From assembly GCA_964493955.1 (NCBI GenBank), contig CAZBPZ010000062.1, positions 1 to 9,679 of the forward strand: DNA of 9,679 nt, given 5' to 3'. Under the pieces are notes generated by a model. That model did not search any database, was not told where the DNA came from, and was given only the letters and a program-made list of their open reading frames with translations. Numbering within the stretch: position 1 is the first letter of the stretch; every line of letters starts with the position of its first letter. This document shows positions 6,227 to 9,679 of this stretch, piece by piece. A program made the position numbers and the translations under genes. The stretch comes from CAZBPZ01 sp964493955 (GTDB lineage: Bacteria; Chloroflexota; Dehalococcoidia; Dehalococcoidales; Fen-1064).

Positions 6227-7039
6227 TCAGACCGGCGGAAAGAAGCCCAGGTACCACTGAAGGACTGGCTGGCCGGCCAGCATGGTTGCAATGGCCGCCA
6301 GCGAGAGGAATGGCCCGAAGGGGATGGCTGATTTCCGGCTCCTCAGCCGTAGCGCCAGCAGGAGGGCGGCGATGATTCCGCCCCCGATGATGGCCATGAC
6401 CACGGCCACCAGTACCAGCGGGAAGCCAACGACCAGTCCAATCAGGGCTGCCATCTTGACATCGCCGAAGCCCATCCCGCCCCGGAAGAGGAGCGCCGGG
6501 ACAAGCAGTAACAGCAGCCCGGCGGCCCCGCCCGTCAGCCCGGTGGTGCTGCCGGCCAGGTAGGGGTGCAGCCAGGTAAATGCGTCCGGGGCAGCCGCCA
6601 GGGCACCTGGCAGGGGCACGAAAACATTCAGCAGGACAGCTACTGCCAGGGCGGGGTAGATGATTGCGTTGGGCAGGAGCTGGTGCTCCAGGTCGATAAC
6701 GAGCAGCAGCACGAAGACCGAGGTATAGAAGGCGGTCAGAGCAAACTCGGTGGTGAGGCCGTAGTGCCACAGTAGCAGGACGAAAGTGGTGGCCATGACC
6801 ACCTCCAGCCAGAGGACGCGGCGGGGGATGGTGGCCCCGCAGGTGCGGCAGCGCCCTCTGAGCCAGAGGTAGCTCAGGACAGGAACGAGGTCCGGCAATG
6901 TCAGGCGCCGGCCGCAGCTATCACAGTGAGAGGGTGGGCCGAGCAGTGACAGGTGCCGGGGGATTCTATCAGCACACAGGTTGAGGAAGCTGCCGACGGA
7001 GGCACCGAGCAGTCCGGAGATGATGTAAAGCGCTGCCAT
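6227..7039 (-). CDS. Type IV prepilin peptidase / leader peptidase (A24 family)
   Basis: This 270-residue polytopic membrane aspartic protease cleaves the leader peptide of type IV pilins and pseudopilins and, in the full family, N-methylates the new N-terminus. The N-terminal segment has the family start GLLGASVGSFLN (9-20). A cytoplasmic zinc-binding loop carries C39, C42, C64 and C67, the feature of bifunctional PilD-type enzymes. The two catalytic aspartates are D116 in VIDLEHQLLPN and D193 in GGMGFGDVK. About seven to eight hydrophobic segments follow. The ATG at 7039 has only a weak GGGGC upstream. No pilin, secretin or pilus ATPase gene is in the window, so the enzyme serves substrates encoded elsewhere. 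It heads the leftward gene run and is 9 nt from glycerate kinase, which appears to be a positional rather than a functional link. Confidence 0.94.
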   Translation of the reverse strand: MAALYIISGLLGASVGSFLNLCADRIPRHLSLLGPPSHCDSCGRRLTLPDLVPVLSYLWLRGRCRTCGATIPRRVLWLEVVMATTFVLLLWHYGLTTEFALTAFYTSVFVLLLVIDLEHQLLPNAIIYPALAVAVLLNVFVPLPGALAAAPDAFTWLHPYLAGSTTGLTGGAAGLLLLLVPALLFRGGMGFGDVKMAALIGLVVGFPLVLVAVVMAIIGGGIIAALLLALRLRSRKSAIPFGPFLSLAAIATMLAGQPVLQWYLGFFPPV

Positions 7040-7047
7040 GCTGCCCC

Positions 7048-7076
7048 ATTGTGCCTGTTTTGGGACGTGGGGTCAA
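7048..7076 (-). promoter_or_regulatory. Possible promoter of the leftward operon
   Basis: On the minus strand TTGACC (7076-7071) is followed, after 17 nt, by CACAAT (7053-7048). Transcription would start only a few bases before the prepilin peptidase ATG, giving an almost leaderless message, which fits the weak ribosome binding site. Two matches of this quality can arise by chance. Confidence 0.3.
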
Positions 7077-7204
7077 CCCGCGGCCGGGAGGCTACTCCGG
7101 GAGTTGTAGGCAGGTTCGGTCTGATGGCCGATGTCTGAATGCGTATGAGCCCTTATCATAGCCAGTACCGGCTGGCAGGGCAGGGCCAGAATAGCCATCA
7201 GGCA

Positions 7205-7232
7205 TATTGACGTTAGCTAGTATTGACAAAAG
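7205..7232. repeat. Short direct repeat TATTGAC(N3)AG
   Basis: TATTGACGTTAG at 7205-7216 is repeated as TATTGACAAAAG at 7221-7232, a spacing of 16 bp. The second copy contains the -35 box of the kinase promoter. The pair could be an operator for a regulator that binds on one face about 1.5 turns apart, or a duplicated -35 region. No binding protein can be named. Confidence 0.35.
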
Positions 7233-7251
7233 TCTCTTTTCGTGCTAGGCT
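7223..7251 (+). promoter_or_regulatory. Sigma-70-type promoter of the two-component operon
   Basis: A perfect TTGACA (7223-7228), a 17-nt spacer and TAGGCT (7246-7251), which keeps the important first, second and last positions of TATAAT. Predicted transcription starts near 7258. Any protein start at or before 7251 is therefore implausible. Confidence 0.6.
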
Positions 7252-7348
7252 GGGTCGCAGCCAGGGGATGTGTAGTATGACGCACCGGGCGCTCCATAGT
7301 ATGCCATCAAGCAGGCAGAATGTGCGTAATGGCACTGCCGGGGGCAGA

Positions 7349-8917
7349 ATGGTGGCTGGAAAGATACTGGTGGTTGATGATGAGCGCTTTGTGCGTGAGG
7401 CAATGGTAATGCAGCTGCGGCGGCGTGGTTATTCGGTGGTCGGGGCGGCCTCGGGCCGCAATGCCCTGGCGCAGCTTGCCAGGAAGCCTTTTGACCTGCT
7501 CGTGACCGATATCAGGATGCCGGGCATGAGCGGCCTGGAGCTGTTGCGCCGCGTCCGGCAGGTAGCGCCTGATGTTGCCTGCCTGGTAGTTACTGCTTAC
7601 GGCGGCACCGATAACGCCGTGGCGGCACTGGAGCTGGGAGCACTCGGGTTTGTCTGCAAGCCGGTCTCCGGCCGGGAGCTGGTGGCGGCGGTGGAAAGTG
7701 CCCTGTTGCGCGGGCGGCTCCAGCGTGAGAATGCCCGCCTTCGTGCCCTGCTGCCTCTCTTCGAGGTCAGCCGGGCGCTGCTTTCGGAGCTTGATGAAGA
7801 GCGGGTCAAGGAGCTGGCGCTTGAGGCCGCCAGAAAGGGGGTGGCCGCTGATGCCACCCTGCTGTTGTTCGCCGAGGAAGGCCGTAGCCTGCTGGAAGCG
7901 GTTGCCCGCTGGTCCGGCAGCAAGGCCGCCACGCCTGGCCTGCGAGAGCTGGCAACGGCCGCAGTAGAGCAGCGGGTGCCGCTTCTCCGCCCGGCGGCCG
8001 TGGGCACGGCCGGTGGTGGCACCGGGGGCAGCTATCACCGGCTGGCGCTGCCACTGGTGATACGGGGCGAGGTCGTCGGGGTGATGGCGATGGCACGCCG
8101 GCAGGATAAAGCCCCGTTTCCTGATAGTGACCTGGAGTTCCTGACCATACTGGGCTGCCAGGCGGCCATTGCCGTGCAGAACGCCCGGCTCTTTGAGCGT
8201 GTCAGGGCAAAGCAGGCCGAGGTTGAGCGCCTGCTTGACCAGGTCATTGCCACCGGGAAGAACGAGCGCCGGCGCCTCTCGGTGGAGCTGCATGATGGCC
8301 CCCTCCAGGGTATCATCGGCGCCCAGCTTGAGGCCAGGACCTGCGAGACACTGGCCAGGCGGGCGGGTTTCAGTGCCGGAGCAGAGCGGCTGGCGGTGGT
8401 ACAGAATATCCTGGCCCAGTGTGTGCGTGGCCTGCGGCAGATGGTGCGGGACCTGCATCCCCCGGAGAGTGAGCCGGCGGACCTGGTCAGCACCGCTTGC
8501 CAGTGCCTTGAATCACTTAAGGAGAGCGGTGTTTCCTGCCACCTTGATGTCCGGGGGAAGCTGCCGGCGCTGGATACCCCGGTAGAGAGGATAGTCTGTC
8601 AGATTGTCCGTGAAGCCCTGACCAACGTTCGCAAACATGCCCGTGCCCGGCGGGTCAGGGTGCGGGTTCACGGGCTCGGTGACCGGTTGCTGGTGCTGGT
8701 GGCGGATGACGGGCGCGGCTTTGAGGCCCTCGGCGCGGCCAGGGCCTTCAGGACTGGCCACATCGGGCTGCGGAGCATGCAGGAGCGGGCGGTGCTGGTA
8801 GGTGGGGAGTTGCGGCTGCGTTCAGTCCCGGGGAAGGGTTGCTGTGTCCGGCTGGTGGTGCCTTCTGGTCGGAAGGGAAAGCTACCGCTGGAGGCGAAAC
8901 CGGGACGCCTGGCCTGA
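7349..8917 (+). CDS. Soluble REC-GAF histidine kinase (HisKA_3 / NarX-type)
   Basis: This 522-residue cytoplasmic kinase has no membrane segments. An N-terminal receiver domain (about 4-120) carries D10/D11, phosphoacceptor D54 in VTDIRMPGMSG, T82 and K104. A short helix leads to a GAF sensor domain (about 136-282), followed by a coiled-coil linker (282-305). The HisKA_3 dimerisation domain has the phosphorylated H315 in ELHDGPLQ. The HATPase_c domain has its N-box at EALTNVRKH (422-430), DDGRGF at 453-458 and the GHIGLRSMQER lid region at 470-480. HisKA_3 kinases phosphorylate NarL/LuxR-type regulators, and such a gene lies 59 nt downstream. The ATG at 7349 is chosen because the receiver begins at once (KILVVDDE) and GGGGG lies upstream. 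The ATG at 7277, with AGGGG 9 nt before it, is a real alternative that would add 24 residues. The upstream frame to 7223 begins inside the -35 box and is rejected. The signal sensed by GAF is unknown. Confidence 0.93.
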   Translation: MVAGKILVVDDERFVREAMVMQLRRRGYSVVGAASGRNALAQLARKPFDLLVTDIRMPGMSGLELLRRVRQVAPDVACLVVTAYGGTDNAVAALELGALGFVCKPVSGRELVAAVESALLRGRLQRENARLRALLPLFEVSRALLSELDEERVKELALEAARKGVAADATLLLFAEEGRSLLEAVARWSGSKAATPGLRELATAAVEQRVPLLRPAAVGTAGGGTGGSYHRLALPLVIRGEVVGVMAMARRQDKAPFPDSDLEFLTILGCQAAIAVQNARLFERVRAKQAEVERLLDQVIATGKNERRRLSVELHDGPLQGIIGAQLEARTCETLARRAGFSAGAERLAVVQNILAQCVRGLRQMVRDLHPPESEPADLVSTACQCLESLKESGVSCHLDVRGKLPALDTPVERIVCQIVREALTNVRKHARARRVRVRVHGLGDRLLVLVADDGRGFEALGAARAFRTGHIGLRSMQERAVLVGGELRLRSVPGKGCCVRLVVPSGRKGKLPLEAKPGRLA

Positions 8918-8964
8918 GAACAGGTCTTTTGCTTTTATAAAGGGCGGCACAACACTGCCAGTTC

Positions 8965-8970
8965 AGGAGG
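8965..8970 (+). promoter_or_regulatory. Strong ribosome binding site of the response regulator
   Basis: AGGAGG with a 6-nt spacer before GTG at 8977. It confirms the GTG start and suggests the regulator is translated more strongly than the kinase, whose own site is weaker. Confidence 0.85.
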
Positions 8971-8976
8971 TCGGTC

Positions 8977-9639
8977 GTGAAAACCGCAGAGAAAATCGGG
9001 GTGCTCATTGTTGATGACCACCCGGTGATCAGACAGGGGTTGGTCGGCTTTCTGGAGACTCAGAGTAGTATTGAGGTGAAGGGTACGGTCAGCAGTGGAG
9101 AGGCCGCGGTGGAGGCGGCAACCCGGCTGGAGCCAGACGTGGTGCTGATGGACCTGGTCATGCCCGGGATGGATGGTGTGGAGGCCATCCGCAGCATCAA
9201 GCGGCTGCGACCGGAAGTGCGCGTGGTGGTTGTCACGTCCTTTGCCAGTGATGATAAGCTCTTTCCTGCTATCAAGGCCGGGGCGGATGGTTACCTGCTC
9301 AAGGACGCTCTTCCCGGGGAGCTGGTGGAGGCTGTGAAATCGGTGCATGCCGGCAAGTCGGCGCTGCACCCGGCGGTGGCCCGGAGGTTGATGTACACCC
9401 TCTCCGGCAAGAACCCGAGCTCCCTGGAGGAGAAGCTGACCCCGCGGGAGGTGGAGGTGCTTGAACTGATTGCCTGTGGCCTCAGCAACGATGAGATAGC
9501 GCAGCGCCTGATTATCAGCGATAAGACGGTGAAAACCCACGTGAGCAACATTCTCCACAAGCTGAACCTGGCCCACCGGACGCAGGCGGCACTGTACGCC
9601 ATCAAGCGGCGGCAGCAGTTTAGCGGCGAGTGGTCTTGA
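8977..9639 (+). CDS. NarL/LuxR-family response regulator
   Basis: This 220-residue transcription factor has an N-terminal receiver (about 7-124) and a C-terminal LuxR/NarL-type helix-turn-helix (about 152-212). The receiver has acidic D13/D14, phosphoacceptor D59 in VLMDLVMPGMDG, T87 and K109. The DNA-binding domain begins LTPREVEVLELIACGLS (154-170), followed by the NDEIAQRL turn and the recognition helix DKTVKTHVSNILHKL (182-196). The length is standard for the family. It is the obvious partner of the HisKA_3 kinase 59 nt upstream. The gap contains an AT-rich stretch (TTTTATAAAGG at about 8933-8943) and no recognisable terminator, so co-transcription is likely. Target genes are unknown; neighbouring operons and its own promoter are candidates by position only. 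Confidence 0.95.
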   Translation: MKTAEKIGVLIVDDHPVIRQGLVGFLETQSSIEVKGTVSSGEAAVEAATRLEPDVVLMDLVMPGMDGVEAIRSIKRLRPEVRVVVVTSFASDDKLFPAIKAGADGYLLKDALPGELVEAVKSVHAGKSALHPAVARRLMYTLSGKNPSSLEEKLTPREVEVLELIACGLSNDEIAQRLIISDKTVKTHVSNILHKLNLAHRTQAALYAIKRRQQFSGEWS

Positions 9640-9679
9640 ACACGCCTGCCCCCGCACGTAGCCGCCAGCCTTTATAAGG

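Larger units (their letters stand above)
7040..7348. other. Divergent intergenic region
   Basis: This region separates the leftward operon from the rightward two-component genes. It holds a good rightward promoter (7223-7251), a short direct repeat that overlaps it (7205-7232) and a poorer leftward promoter candidate (7048-7076). An imperfect hairpin, GCCAG/CTGGC at about 7161-7176, has only five paired bases. I see no RNA gene, riboswitch-like structure or intact small gene in it. Confidence 0.6.

Noticed and set aside
7307..8458. Long minus-strand open frame of 383 codons opposite the kinase gene
   Set aside because: It is rich in Gln, His, Pro and Arg and has no recognisable domain, while the + strand encodes a complete kinase. 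It is a shadow frame.
8931..8943. TATAAA-like box before the response regulator, resembling TTTATAAGG at the window end (9671-9679)
   Set aside because: No matching -35 is found at the right distance, and the two AT-rich strings are too short to count as a repeat family.
8944..8957. GGCA-CAACAC-TGCC hairpin between kinase and regulator
   Set aside because: It has only four base pairs and no T-run. It is not a supported terminator or attenuator.
1..9679. CRISPR arrays, tRNA or rRNA genes, toxin-antitoxin or phage modules
   Set aside because: No regularly spaced repeats, tRNA-like cloverleaf, rRNA signature or defence-type protein motifs were seen on either strand.

Overview
The window is a GC-rich bacterial segment, apparently chromosomal. 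It has eight intact protein genes and one decayed insertion sequence at its left edge. The gene families suggest Chloroflexota, perhaps a Dehalococcoidia-like lineage: a CetZ-like tubulin, a CBS-domain site-2 protease and a REC-GAF-HisKA_3 kinase paired with a NarL-type regulator. That assignment is an impression from gene content, not from a marker gene.

Left edge (1-624, + strand): a wrecked IS256/mutator-family transposase. It keeps an N-terminal piece and a C-terminal piece but has lost the catalytic core and the true C-terminus. It now reads in frame into a short cysteine zinc-ribbon tail, probably the 3' end of another gene. The stop codon of this fused frame overlaps the stop of the convergent protease gene within one CTAG.

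Centre (621-7039, - strand): six genes transcribed leftward, with gaps of 9, 62, 101, 113 and 65 nt. In transcription order they are a prepilin peptidase, a glycerate 2-kinase, an HpcH/HpaI-type aldolase, a D-2-hydroxyacid dehydrogenase of the glyoxylate/hydroxypyruvate reductase type, a tubulin/FtsZ-superfamily GTPase that looks CetZ-like, and an M50 site-2 protease with two CBS domains. The aldolase, reductase and kinase can be read as one carbon route: aldol cleavage to pyruvate plus a C2/C3 aldehyde or oxoacid, reduction to glycerate, then phosphorylation to 2-phosphoglycerate. This resembles garL-garR-garK logic with a different type of reductase. The aldolase carries Tyr where the HpaI family has its catalytic His, so its substrate is uncertain. 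The GTPase and the membrane protease form a second pair, possibly linked to cell shape or the envelope.

Right part (7040-9679, + strand): a divergent intergenic region holds a promoter with a perfect TTGACA -35. It is followed by a soluble REC-GAF-HisKA_3-HATPase histidine kinase and, 59 nt later, a NarL/LuxR-type response regulator with a strong ribosome binding site. These two look like a cognate two-component pair with no membrane sensor.

The most notable items are the CetZ-like bacterial tubulin next to a site-2 protease, the His-to-Tyr aldolase in a glycerate-forming cluster, a diverged 35-bp direct repeat at the aldolase 3' end whose differences are all transitions, and the transposase/zinc-ribbon fusion. 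Three start codons (protease, aldolase, kinase) should lie inside the longest open frame; ribosome binding sites or family alignment support the shorter versions.
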